From: Anticarsia gemmatalis
Taxonomy: Eukaryota; Arthropoda; Insecta; Lepidoptera; Erebidae
Length of the DNA: 64,000 bases
Assembly: GCF_050436995.1 (NCBI RefSeq)
Contig: NC_134762.1
Coordinates: forward strand, 7,772,167 to 7,836,166
Direction: 5' to 3'
The number at the start of each line of letters is the position of its first letter. Position 1 is the stretch's first letter. The notes below the pieces were generated by a model. It saw only the letters and a list, made by a program, of their open reading frames with translations, did not search any database and was not told where the DNA came from. A program made the translations under genes and the position numbers. Positions 36,983-49,269 of this stretch are shown one piece after another.

Positions 36983-38393
36983 TATGATGTTCTCTAGATG
37001 TGCTTGTAACTGTATTATGACCGTGTTTCCACTTCGAGTTTGTGAAACACGATTCTTTATGAGTTTTAGTGAGTCAGTGAACATAAGTATGCGATTACTT
37101 GAGAGCTTCGGTGTTTTCGAGTGAGAGAAATTGTGTTTTAAGATGTTTAAGAAAATATTATTGGTGTGTAAAATAAATTGAATGTTTCATATTCAATATT
37201 GTTAAAAAGGCATTGAGGATACGAATTTTATTTTAAATCATTTTACAATCACATTTCATAAAACCTACTTCGATTAATGTCACCTTACAATTCATTCGTT
37301 TCAACAATAAAATTTTAAATTGAATGTTTCATATTCAATATGGTTAATATTACCAGTCACAAAACAAAAGTGAAACTTAATAAAGAAAGAAGATCCATCT
37401 TTCCGTTCTAAATCATTATGTCCTCCATTAAAATCCCTCCACTATAAGTCTTTCAAACATTAACTTAACACCATTGTTAAGAGCTACCGGCCATTGAACA
37501 GGTCCCGGGTCATTCACCCCAACCTTCAGGACCTGAGTCCTGGCCGAAACTACCGGTTCTCGCATTAATATACCATTACCACGAAATATTGCCTCTGATT
37601 GGTTGATGTATTACCGAGGACATTTTTCGAAACGAGTTTTTTTGATAATTCCAATTTTGTGTTTGAAGGTTTTTAGTTTTTGAAGTGATTGATTTGTGAG
37701 AAATATTGTAGTGTGAAAAAATATTTTAGTTTTACTAGAATAGAAGATATTATGCACTGAATGTTTATAAATTGGATAGTGTACAAAATTGGCTGTGAAG
37801 ATATTCGTATGACTGTTGGATTAAAGCTTTTTTTGGACCAGCAGTGAGACAAATAAAGGGTTATTGTAGTGTCCAACGCTAGACAAAATATTTGACCTTC
37901 TATTTCGAAATAAAACAGGTCATACTTAGGCTAACCGAAAGCTAATCACGCTCACATCAATATTGGTAATTGCAATGATTAATTTATTATCATCTTAACA
38001 CAAAATCATTACAAAACCCGACCAAAATATTCGCACAACTACCAAATTCTCGAAAGTAAATCTCAAACAAAATAACCCAGATAAGTTAATAATTTCAGAA
38101 TTGCATTACAAAATGTACGAACGATTACGCATGGTCATAACGCGTAAACGTTACATAAAATGATTGCGATTGGTCAACGAAAACGATCATTTTGTTGATA
38201 ATCAATTTATACTACTAATTATTTGATACTCTTATGTATTATTACTGGAATTGTGTCATTCTTGTTATTCGGTAAATCATCTTTCGAAAGTATTTGTCAA
38301 GATTTTTTACGACTACTTATTTGAATTACCTTATTTATATGTAACGTTGCCTGTCTGAGAGTTCTTTAACACATTTCTTGGTGGAATGTAAAG

Positions 38394-38445
38394 TTGTGGT
38401 GGACTCAAGGCCTTAACCACTCCCTCATTACGGGAAGAAGCGAGA
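38394..38445 (-). repeat. SINE-type repeat, CCCACTGCTGGGCAAGG family, fragment
   Basis: GTGGTGGACTCAAGGCC followed by CACTCCCTCATTACGGGA is the reverse complement of the central part of the repeat at 17711-17830. A 124-codon frame starting here reads through this repeat and is not a gene. Confidence 0.5.
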
Positions 38446-40167
38446 GAAGAGAAGGGACCAAAACCATATCAATATTTCTAAATAGCATTATCGTAGTTAA
38501 ACACCCGGGGATTTTTTACTATTTACTGTTTTGTCTGTACTTTATTGGTTCGCAAAGTAAGAATAAAGTGTGCTTAAAGTACAGGAATACTCGGTTTTAT
38601 TACGGCAAAAATATTTTTTTAAAGTTGAAGCTTATTCCAGAACATCCGACCGAAATTCCCAAACCGAGTATTCATCAGCAAAACAGGTGTGGCGTACTAA
38701 TAGTAGGATGTACGTTACCCAACGTGTACTTTTCGAAACGACAATACCAGGGCGGGGCCCGGTCCTAAAAACTTCAACAATCGCACACCCACTCAACTGG
38801 AAACCAGAGAAATTTTAAACAACTCTATTGTTAAATACTGGTTGTTAAATATTTAGCTAGCTTTTGCTTGCGACTGTCCGCTTTATTTAGACCTGATATA
38901 TGCGAAATTCGATTTGTCAAACGAAACTTTTCGGCATATTTAGATCCCTAGACTAATTTTAAGGTACTTGGGTATCCTAAAAATAATAAGTACAATGTTA
39001 TACTAAGTTGTCCAGGCATATTATTCATTTATATTTAATTTTGTCGTACTAATGAAAAATAACACCGCTTAAAGTACGTTGAGCCCTAAACTGCCGCAGA
39101 TTAGCGCGGTATGCATTCTGTTACATAAATCATTGTTTACAATTTCAACTAGCATTTCATAACATTGATTGGAATAAATAGCAGAAAAATTTAATATTTA
39201 GAGTATCTAATAAGGTTAATACAAATTCGTTGTGAGTACGTAATGCTATTTCAAATAGTCGAGATTGGATCTGCAACCGGATCCAATGTGAGGAATTTTT
39301 CTAAGTGACACGGTTTGCTGTTTTAGTTTTAATATTACACAGCGGAAATAAATACACAAGTTTGTTACATTTGGAGAAAAAATTACGTATAGACTAGGCT
39401 GTATCAAGTGTTATGTAAGCTTGTTAACCAATTTACTAGACTGGTCATAATTGGTGCAACAGTGAGAGTGATCTAGTTGAATTGCTGGCTTTTGAAAATG
39501 ATTTATGTGTGACGCATGCTTAAATAAAGCAAAAATATATCTCGTTCTTATTACAAGATCGTACGTGAATTCTGACAATGATTTTGTATGAAGTACAAAC
39601 AAGAATGTGAATTTAAAGTTGTTACCGATCATCATAACGGTATCCTTGATAAAGAGGTATCTTAGAGTCATCTTTTTACTGAATTAAAGACCTCACAAAG
39701 GCAGGTGACGTCGGCTGTACCCCGAGGCGATGTACGCAATCAAGAACAATTTATTATAGGTATCGGACGATCTCACTCCTTCAAGCTCCTGCCTCCGTAT
39801 AAGGCTTCGTTAGGAATCCGAAAATAAAAGCAAAGAGTCAAAGATTCGCTTCACCGCCCTTTCGAAGCGGCCGTTCCGGGAATTGAGAAAGGGACCTGTG
39901 GGATGGACACGGCAGACGGTTTTGAAATTTATATTGATGTTAGTATTCTTTGGACAAAGATTTATGATGAGAAATGAGGTAATCTTTTTCTATTATTGTA
40001 TTTTTGAAGCAATTGAAACCTTTGATCTCGTTTATAAAGGTATTAATATACGTTTAACAGTTAGCTCTTTAAGTAGATTTATTTGAAAAAACATAAAAAG
40101 GAATTCCAATAGTATGTCACCAGACTATTTTACGACAAAATTGCATCAAAGTGTTAAACTGCGAATT

Positions 40168-41190
40168 TCAAACGGGTTCAACGAGAGCATCCATTTCATT
40201 AGCATATTGCACATCACTTAGTATGTTTTACAAAACATCTGCTATTTTCAAATATAGCGATCTTTTCAAATCTACTTTTAATGTCAACGAAACATTTCTC
40301 GAAACAAGCATCGCTTTTGCAATAACATTTATTTCTGCTACGCTCGACTGATTTAATGATTAGTTATGAGGCAATCATTCTCAGTTCCTCTTCCGCATTT
40401 ATTAATACCTTTTTGCATAGTTAAGTACGATCCCTTTACTGCTATATTTATTACGTTCTAACATCCAATCGATCATTTTTTGTTTCATCTACATAAGCTA
40501 CTTCATCTTAGAAAGACTTGCGAACAATCAGACAAGTTTTACTATCATGATTTATTAAGGACGTCTAAATTGAAACACGTCTATCCATTAAAGTCACGAC
40601 AACTTATAATTTTGAAATATCAGCTTTCTGATCAAATACCTCTGAACCTGTTTTATTTAGTTCAAAGCTAGCCCTTTCAGGGTTCGCATTTAGTATGTTA
40701 CTCTCGAATCCAATTATCGTGTTGGCATCTTCGAGTCGAAGTATTTATGCATCGATGGCGTCAGTGTTAAAGTTATTGCTTTTCGGAACCAGTTTGTGGT
40801 CGCGCACTCACGAGCATGAGAGCCTCGGGGAAGAGGACAATATCAAGGACAAAGGCTCGGTGCGACCAAGGACTGATTTGTTTTTTCATTTTGTATTACC
40901 TCTGCTATTTCTTTGTTGGCAGTTTTTATTGTTTCAACTTTATTTATAGTTCTCAATTCTTCATTTATAGTCTTTAAAACGTCTCCGCTTTTATTTCGAA
41001 GGTAATTTAGATTAAAATTTGCTATTTCGCGAAGAATTTTAATCTTATACATTCCGTAGTCATTATTATTAACCAAATATTTCGCGTGTTTTGGAAGACA
41101 ATCGGACAAACGATGATCTAAGACGACCTTTAGATTCAACCAGTTATAATAGTTTATTTTATAACATTGACCTTTCGACATCCGACACAT
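40168..41190 (-). pseudogene. Unrecognised, apparently decayed minus-strand coding region
   Basis: The 5' part (41190 to 40843) is a 115-codon ATG frame with convincing protein composition. It starts MCRMSKGQCYKINYYNW and later has a Glu/Lys/Asn-rich helix-like stretch. A donor-like GAG|GTAAT lies at 40900. Downstream on the same strand, coding-like frames continue but are broken. About 40775-40604 reads with one internal TAA (…EDANTIIGFESNILNANPE…) before another TAA. Then 40351-40214 is open for 45 codons (…CYCKSDACFEKCFVDIK…) before TGA, after which an offset frame continues to 40168. The pattern suggests one ancestral gene damaged by stops and at least one frameshift. I do not recognise its family; cellular, transposon and viral origins all remain possible. 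Confidence 0.4.
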
Positions 41191-42710
41191 TCGATGTTTT
41201 GTGACGCAAATCTCCTTGCATATTAAAGCTAAGAAGATCGTATTACGGTTTAAGTGAACAAATGAAACAAAAATACAACCTCATCTCTTATTACTATTAT
41301 TGTTCTAAAATATAAAATGTATTTTACAGAACTAAGCCCACGGAATTATTCTATCATTTCTATAAGCAGCGTTGATTACAGATCGTAGTTATTTCTTAGC
41401 ATTGTTATCAAATTATATCGCTAAGCAGCTAGACCTTGCTATCTACTAAAACCAATTCAATACTAAGTATTGTCTAATGTTTTTTCTCAGAGCATCTTCT
41501 GATCTATTTTTTAATTAGTAGCAAGAGTTCAATTCCAGTTTGATTCACCATTTATCTTAATCAAGATCTTAGTTGCTTATAACATTTAGCTATTACAAAG
41601 CAATATTATGAACCGAGAAGTTTACCTAGATGTATGAATGTTTGTACCTATATTACGGCAAAACGTTTGAATCAATTTTGATGAAATTCGGCATACATGG
41701 AATTAAAAACCTGAATAACATTACGTACATAAGAATCACGCTTATTTCTCATAGGGGTAGGCAGAAACTAAAAATTAATTGATTCATAAAATTATACTTT
41801 TTACATTCACACATAATATCCCACCTTTTTCTCAAAGAGGTAGGCAGAGACCAGAGAACTTGAATACTTCTGAACTCTATAAATATTTCCATTCTAACGA
41901 AACCACGGGTCGAAGTTAATACAGAATATACCTACATTATTCTTCGCACCAAAGTGTCCAGTCAATGTTCTATACAAGTTGATGAACTCACTCTTTTGTT
42001 TGCCGCTAGCTGTATCCGCGAGCGTTTTATTTATTCTGAGCTTAGAAAATTAATCAGAATGTGCTTGAATTACAGTAAGACTAATATTATTGTCGTTTAA
42101 TGGAAGGATTTTTGGGTATTTTAATTTGAATTAGATGGCCATCAAAATGTTGTGGACTCTTAACACTGTGAGATAAAAGTGGATGGTTTTTGTGTTGTCA
42201 GAGACTTTAAAAGATATAGAGAATAATATAAATAAACATTGTACATCCTAAATAGAACTATTTTCGGGTCTAAAGGCTATATTATGCCTATTGCTAATAT
42301 CTTTGTTAAGTATAACAACCGTTGCGTGAACACATAAAATCAATTACTAACCTTAAATCAAAATATAAACAAAGTACTAGTTGTACCAATACTAAAGGAT
42401 TATATGATCAATTAAAAACTAAACACGAAAATGAATACTTAAAGTAATATATCTCTTAACAACAGTGACAAGTTATAACCAACAAATGAACGTCTAGAAA
42501 ATAAATAACAAGAAAACATCAGCTTTCTTCACTAACAGTATCTGTCATCACGTTGATGTAAAATGGCGTTACTGACATCTAACAACGAGTGATGTTTACG
42601 ACGCTAGACATCAAGACACAGATCAAGGCAATGTAACATGCAACACTTGGTCATGATTATGTTTTAAATTATTGGTTGATTTTCAAAGAAAAATATACAA
42701 ATCAGTACCT

Positions 42711-42881
42711 CGATTCTCTACCACTATCGACTACCGATAACCGGCTGACTATCGAGATTTTAACATTTAGAATGTACTGCCAAAATGTTTTCTAGGACGC
42801 CCGTCAGAGGCGCTGATCAGATTTTCATACAAAGTTTATCGATGACAGTTGCTTGTCGCTAGTCGATAGTAGTAGAGAATT
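42711..42881. mobile_element. MITE family (TCTCTAC...CTATCG), copy b
   Basis: The most symmetrical copy: it opens GATTCTCTACCACTATCGAC and closes GTCGATAGTAGTAGAGAATT. The core GAGGCGCTGATCAGATTTTC is shared with copy a. Confidence 0.65.
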
Positions 42882-43565
42882 GAGCTACCGTGGTTTAACC
42901 TTAATATTATGACAGATAGACAGACATTTCAACTATAATCAATGTGGTAGTCTGGATTCATAGCTTACATACATTAGATACAAGCTGAGTGGTGAGAATT
43001 GTCACGTTACTCAAACTAAAAAAAATATGTTTAAAATGTACACTAATTTGTAATATTTTTATGTGACAATTAACATCTTTCTTTCCATTTTACAAAGAGA
43101 CACAGTGAACAAACTACGCATTTTTGGGTGTCCAAATTCGGAAGGAGTCTCTCGAATATTTATAGCGAAAATCTGTATGCATCATTAAGTAACTGACATA
43201 CGGACGATGTGTTCGCTCAACGCTAGACCTAATCGCTCACACACGACACATTTTCTAGGAGAAATTGACTACGGAAACGATGGTGAATTGCTTGGAAGAA
43301 ATGTATCTGATGTATTATTAGGCTCAGTGATATTCTGTTCAATCGTTTCTGATTCCGGTGTAACAAGTATGAAAGAATTTTCTGATATAAATATAGTATG
43401 CAGAACTTCCGTGTAACACATTGATTTTTAAAATAATAAGAGTGTTCTCTATTTTATGCGTTTGACTTGATTATGATACTAGACTGAAATTTAAGCTCGA
43501 TAGAATTGAGAAAATATGCGTTAATAGTGGACACCTTTCCCCAAAAACATTAAAAAAAATCTCTC

Positions 43566-43655
43566 TCAATGCTACGCAAAGGCCTCCCCCCAAATGAGAG
43601 TGGGGTTAGACTTTGAGTGCAACGCTGGGCAAGTGAAGTTAAGGACTATGCCAAT
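43566..43655 (+). repeat. SINE-type repeat, CCCACTGCTGGGCAAGG family, copy 2
   Basis: A diverged copy: GCAAAGGCCTCCCCCC, GAGTGGGGTTAGACTTTGAG, AACGCTGGGCAAGTG. Same orientation as 17711-17830. Confidence 0.5.
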
Positions 43656-44527
43656 GCGTTACAAAAGAAAATAAAAATGTCACTTATCAACTCTGTGAAT
43701 TCCCACAAAAAATAAGTACACAGACTCACCCACTACCTACAAAGTAAAACCCTTTCTTTAAAACCAATTTCCCTTATACGGGTTCACAGCAATGAAAAAC
43801 GAGTTCCATAATTCGAAATGTCTTTACCTCTATACGACAACATATTAACAGTACTCTGTAATGGTCGGGTTACATTGTAATGACTTGTGTACGCCAATTT
43901 TCTAGCCCGTTGCCCGAAGGTGGCATGCTAACCTGTTTTTAGTTAGTTTACTACAATTGTTAGTTGTTATCTAGTGGTTCCAAAATATTTGCTAGAAATA
44001 GTATGCAAATATTTTTTTTCATTTTTGACACAGGTTACCTTATAGGTGAAAACTACGGAGAATTTTAAATTAAATTTGTATTAGTTTTATGTTCAAGCAT
44101 AATTTTCGATGACTTAAAATACCTACATTGATCAACTTCAATAATATTTAAAAAATCTTGTCAATAAATCTCCCTATTAAATTAACTTAGCCCAACTCAA
44201 ATCTGGTTTTGTACTACTATTAGGTGCCTACTCCAAAATTCCGTTTATTGCATAATACGACCAAAGTTTGAGCAAAATTTTCCTGTCTCTTATTTTAAAT
44301 ACATTTAAAACTACCACTCAATGGGTTCATCAACACTTGTTTATCTACTACAGATGCATAATGAAACTTTTCCTGTTCACTACGTAGTTAATATTTCATC
44401 ACACGACATCTGCGTCTTAAACCATCTAAAGAGTCACAGAACAAGTCTAATTGCGTACTAACACGCGATAATACAAAAACTGACGTTAACAGGACAGTGT
44501 GAGAAATGACGAAGAGCGAAACATGAA

Positions 44528-44579
44528 AAAATTGAGATTAATACACGAACACTAAAAAATTGAGATTAATACACGAACA
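44528..44579 (+). repeat. Short tandem duplication, about 26 bp x 2
   Basis: AAAAATTGAGATTAATACAC followed by GAACA occurs twice in a row. Simple local duplication. Confidence 0.7.
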
Positions 44580-45000
44580 AAATATAATTATTACATGCGT
44601 GTTGATATTGCTGATCGCAAAATTGCTTGATCGTAAAATTGAGAGTGTTACGTAATTAGAATTTCTTAATTAAAATTTTGATCTAATCTGTGTAATGAGA
44701 GTTGTAAAAATGTCAGTGGATTTTTACCAAATGTTACGACATTTCCAATGTTTCTGCGAATTGCAATATTATTACTAAGGAAAAATGTAAATATTTAGTA
44801 ACTCTTATTTTAAATATTATTATTAGTATAAATTACATACAAATACGTGTACTAATCGTATGTCAAAGGTAAGAATTAACAAATTTTTAAACCACAATTT
44901 GCAAACTATTTTTACATCGATCAGCAGCAGTTTTGTTTTGTTTCTTTTAGTTTTCTGGCAATATAAGTCGCTGTAGTAATGCTTCGAGAATATTCTTTAA

Positions 45001-45324
45001 AAATTCAAAAATATAGACTTAGCAAAGTTTTTCACATATTCTAACAAATTACTCAATGGTTTCTCAATTGTCAACAGTTTAAAACAGGACGAAATGGAAC
45101 ACATAACACTTGTTAAAATGTCAGCTGAACATTTGATGTTGTGTAAATATGACCTTTGTTTTGTAACTGATGAGCTGATCGTGTTTGCTGATAGACGGTC
45201 AGTGGACGTTTTGTTTGAAAAATATACCGTAGTGGAAAAGGATGTTGTACATGTACATACAAACATTCACCATAATGAATTTGCGACTGATTTGTCTTGG
45301 AAAATACTGTCGTGTATTGTATAA
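45001..45324 (+). CDS. Unrecognised coding-like frame (107 codons open)
   Basis: The frame is open from just after a TAA at 44998 to a TAA at 45322. The first ATG is at 45094, giving 76 aa. The sequence is protein-like throughout: MEHITLVKMSAEHLMLCKYD, then a segment with DELIVFADRRSVDVLFEKY and EKDVVHVHTNIHHNEF. Another plus-strand frame (FSGNISRCSNASRIFFKNS) ends just upstream and overlaps it, as if one frame had shifted near 45005. A pyrimidine tract plus TTTTAG at 44941-44950 resembles a splice acceptor, but the frame from it stops early. No family recognised. It may be a decayed gene or an exon of a gene I cannot connect. Confidence 0.35.
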   Translation, partial: KFKNIDLAKFFTYSNKLLNGFSIVNSLKQDEMEHITLVKMSAEHLMLCKYDLCFVTDELIVFADRRSVDVLFEKYTVVEKDVVHVHTNIHHNEFATDLSWKILSCIV

Positions 45325-47200
45325 GAAAAATAGCAACAACTTTCGTGTGAGGTTGAGGTAAAGTACCCCAGTAGTAGTACCCCAAATGCGACTTTAACAT
45401 GGCATAAACAATAACATATTAAAGTATTTTTTTATTAGTAGACATTTTTCCTTAAACAACTCTTAATCCTAGGTTTAATTTGAGAATCTGAAATTGAGAT
45501 AAACCTCTTCAGCGCGATAAATTACCTCACAATTAAATAGGTTTCGTTTTTAGATAAAACTTGACGTTTAGATATCAATTTACTTAACAAAATGCCAACG
45601 AAATGTATGTGTTATTAGTTGGTCTCTATAAAAGCTATCACAAATATCTGAAATATAAGTGTAATTATTTAACCTCTATAAAAGCTTCAACTAAATATCT
45701 AAACAATCCAAACATAACCAAAGCCATAAAAATATTCAGCGACTCTCTTCAACATAAAATCACTCACTTTATCTAAAGCACTAATATATTCAACGGCACT
45801 ACTTTACGTTCTAGGCTAACTTTTGCATAAAGCCTACGTCTGGATCTCTGCCAGTAGATGTGGAACACCAGATGACCTCCAGTACAACGGTGATGATAAT
45901 TGTTCTTCGTTATCTTGACATCTGTTATTTGCAATTATTAACACAGTAAGTGAAGGACGTTGGGAGATGAATGTGACTTTAGTTTGACGCTATAGGTTTA
46001 GAGAATAGTAAACGAATACTTTGTACAAAGCCCAGAATAATGTATGAAGTGATAGTAAATTGTGTAAATCATTTCTAACCATATTTTAAAATAAATACTG
46101 TGTGTTGATTAAACAGACAGTGCTCAATTTTTTACTGATGTAATATAACTTTATTTTTACGTCCCAAGCCAATAGCCGAAAGCCTAAAGCCTCAACTTTA
46201 AACTTGAAATTTTATTACGAAAGACAGAAGACGAAAGCCTAGCAATATTTTGTTTTCAATTTAATAACAGAAAAGACAGAAAGAATTTGTCTCTTATCTC
46301 ACCTGATGGTGACTACGAAGATGAGAATGACTCTCTACTTATGTCACTCTCACTTAATCCTTTAAAAATCATCAAATTTATAACCGACAATACAATATAT
46401 TAAACCTGGCAGATAGAACCTTGCTTCGATCGCCTCAATAAATCTCCAAACAAAGTTAATACCCTGTGCAACTACCGCTGTATCATCATACTTGTAAGTA
46501 ATTATTATTGTAGTTTCTGTCCGTACTACTGGCAAAGGTGAAGGCTGCTGTTATAATTGATGTACAACATCAATCCTATTGTTGGTTTTTAATACATTGT
46601 TTTGATGTACTTATGATGTCAGGTATTTAAGGTTGTTTGCGCAGCTTCAGAGCAACTGTTGTTTTAGCTATTGTACTCTTAACCAAGTCTTAGGTTACTT
46701 CGCTTTGTAAAGATACATAACCTAGAACTAATTCAGTCAGCCTAGTAACGTTTTTTAAACAAATTTTGGTAAGCCAGCAGAAGTATGATCATACATTTTT
46801 TTTTATATGAGCACGCATGCCCACTGGGCAACGGGGTAGGCAGTATTTATCTCACATTTTTGTATGAAGCTTATAACAAAAAATGTAAAGAAAACAAACA
46901 AAAAATTCAAGAAATATGCCAATTTTTCAATAAAGATATATTTTCAGTGCTCAAACAATAGTAATCAGTGTGTGATAAGCCTTAAAAGTCAAGACTTTTA
47001 ATATCGCAAGGTGTAGCGAATTTTGTATTGTTTGTACAGTTGAGAAAGAATTTTAATTAGTACTTCTATAGTAAAGTATCAAGAAACAAATGTGTAAATA
47101 AAGCCTTTGTTCAACTGTCAAAGTCATTGAAGAGTTTACGTCAAATGATATGAACGCTAAGAACGACGTTTAATTTAAAAAGCAAGTAATACGAATTAAG
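45325..47200. other. Intergenic DNA
   Basis: AT-rich, no supported gene. Around 46810-46850 a short TGCCCACTGGGCAACGGGG phrase resembles the edge of the SINE-type repeat family. Confidence 0.35.
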
Positions 47201-47204
47201 TTTC

Positions 47205-47290
47205 TAACCCGCACAAGGCCAGCGTGGTAGACTATAAGCTAACCCCTTCCGCAAGTCGGTACGAGAACCTTGCACACCAGTGGGACAGTA
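47205..47290 (-). repeat. SINE-type repeat, CCCACTGCTGGGCAAGG family, copy 3
   Basis: Reverse orientation: ACCCGCACAAGGCCAGCGTGG, then CTAACCCCTTCCGCAAG, then CACCAGTGGGACAGTAA. Confidence 0.5.
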
Positions 47291-47619
47291 AAAAAAAATA
47301 AAAAATAAGAACATGTTGTTGATACTAAGCTCAGTTTAATTTTAAATCGAACTTAAGATCAATGTTATGTTTCTAATGGTACTTAACCATACTTTTAACT
47401 AATCACTATGCAATGTGCGTATATAGTAGATGCTTTATTATCATGTGGGATGAACCTTTGTTAGTTGTCTAAAGCCCTTCATTTTACTGACAAGTAATAG
47501 TTAACTGAAATGGACATATTATAAGCATTTTATAAGAGAATATTCTTAGAATTACCGTTTAAGGTGCATGCGGAAACAAGTAATTCACAAAATAAGTGCA
47601 TCGATTGTGTCCCAAGCTT

Positions 47620-47667
47620 CTGAAATAGCTGTTATTTCAGTTCATCAGCGGTTTAGAACCGCTGATG
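47620..47667. repeat. Two adjacent perfect hairpins
   Basis: 47620-47640 has 8-bp arms (CTGAAATA/TATTTCAG) with a 5-nt loop. Two bases later, 47643-47667 has 11-bp arms (CATCAGCGGTT/AACCGCTGATG) with a TAG loop. Neither is followed by a T-run typical of a terminator. They may be a MITE core or a structured RNA. Confidence 0.6.
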
Positions 47668-48134
47668 ATAGTAACGGCTTAAGCTGATGCATTGCAATAC
47701 TGCGTGCGGTGTTGAGTAGCTCACTAGTTGTCAACGATTGCAGAATATTATGATTTATAGAGGCTTAAATAAAAATTGTAGCCGAAATGATTTATTGTGT
47801 TTCAAATTTGTAAGAAGATGTGCGTGCTTTGAGAAAGATAAATCTCAAATACAGTATTTTAATCGTTTTTCCTTGACGGTTTCATTATTTTTTAAGTCTT
47901 CTACGTAGGATAGAAAAGATTAATTTATTTTTAATGTCTTACACAGGAGATAAAAGAACAAAAAATATAATATATTCATTTATTTTTATGTACGAATATA
48001 ATACCAGACATGTGTTTCCTTATTGACAAACATAACTAAATCTAGCTATGAACTAAGTAGGTAGTCCTTTTGTTACTCTTCTTGTTTAACTCCAATATTT
48101 CTTATTTTAAAAGACAACAGCTACTTCAGGTCTA

Positions 48135-48265
48135 CTTTTTACGTACCCTCCGAAACACGAAAATGCTTAACTCAAATGCTACCACACGGTCACCCATCTA
48201 TAGAATGACCGCGTCATAGGTTGCTTAACCTAAAGATCGTTTACTAACAGGTGAGTGCAAGCGGC
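48135..48265 (-). repeat. Dispersed repeat, GGTGACCGCATAGTGG family, copy 4
   Basis: Reverse copy recognised by TTTTTACGTACCCTCCG, CACGGTCACCCATCTATAG and GACCGCGTCATAGG. Confidence 0.5.
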
Positions 48266-48313
48266 CACGAGCACCTCGCTTAACTTCAATGTATAACCCA
48301 AATAAAGACAGGC

Positions 48314-48551
48314 TCATTTCATAAACCAGACATCTTTGCCGGACATCAACATTCTATCGGCTGCAACGACTGGGCCACCGAGATAATCTTGTTTACGATA
48401 TGTAAACAACAACAGTCCACTAGACGGACCTCCAAGGGAAAGTATGCCATAATTACCACAGTTGGCAAGCGGACTCGCCGAAGTAAGGTGGAATGGACAA
48501 GTGAATATATCGGTTCCTGGAGTGGTCACAGACTTGTGCCTTGGTGCACTC
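48314..48551 (-). CDS. Probable 3'-terminal exon of an unrecognised gene
   Basis: The frame is open from an acceptor-like TTAG|GAGTGC (exon start 48551) to TGA at 48316, giving 78 codons after one leading base. It has unusually balanced codon use for this region. The peptide reads SAPRHKSVTTPGTDIFTCPF and later contains SLGGPSSGLLLFTYRKQ and GGPVVAADRMLMSGKDVWFMK-type sequence (Gly-rich, with two Cys). That looks like the end of a folded, perhaps secreted, protein. Upstream exons would lie at higher coordinates, but I could not identify any. I do not recognise the family. It could also be a stranded exon left by a transposition or a gene loss. Confidence 0.4.
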
Positions 48552-49269
48552 CTAATACAGGAAAAAGCTTTTAGAAATAGGTGTTGCTATTTTGATATTT
48601 TGACGTCAATATTTAGATTTTGGGTATTTTTTTCTGGGAGTGTATTTACGTCATTTAGAAAATGTCAAATTATTCCATCTGGAAATTGTTTTTTCTGTAT
48701 TTTTCCTGCTTATAGATGTTAAGGTCGTCTTCTAAGTTCTACTTTGTGGGATCTAACACAGCATAATTTGTTATTCAAATCAAAACTAGTCGTATAAAAT
48801 AACACGAATCGTATCTAAATATTTCCATAAACGCGTTTAGTATCTACTTATATGGACCTGATATTGATGGGTTGTGTTGAGGTCATCAAAACTTTGTAGG
48901 TACTTAAACATCACGTTCTCATCGACCGGTGATCTCACAAGCAACGTAAACACTTGCGGAATTATTTACAACGCAAAAATAAACATACGTGGGTAGTTTA
49001 ATAAATTTTAATTATGAAAGAAAAATTCCAACCATGACAATGAATTGTCGTAATATTTTCAAAACTACTAATTCGCAATATGCGTGCGAAACACAGATAA
49101 AAGTAGCCGAAACAAAAAACAAGACGAATGTTACAATTAACAGTAATGATATCTTGAATAACTTACCAGAAAACGTGAGAAAACATCCGACCTTCTACTG
49201 AAGAACAATCAGCATTTATTAATACACTGTCTTCAAATGTCACAAGCACAGGTCACGATAACGGCACAC

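Noticed and set aside
38394..38768. A 124-codon plus-strand frame
   Set aside because: It begins inside a reverse copy of a common SINE-type repeat and has no protein-like motif, so it is translated repeat.
39411..39671. An 86-codon ATG frame on the minus strand
   Set aside because: It has no motif, no neighbouring exon, and a composition consistent with chance.
43207..43416. A 69-codon ATG frame on the plus strand with a long frame on the minus strand too
   Set aside because: Both strands are almost open, the two translations are equally plausible, and there is no motif or splice site; not strong enough to list as a gene.
48989..49201. A 70-codon plus-strand frame ending ...NVRKHPTFY
   Set aside because: The only ATGs are internal, no splice signals connect it, and it is rich in Asn/Lys as expected from AT-rich DNA; it may merit a search but is unsupported.
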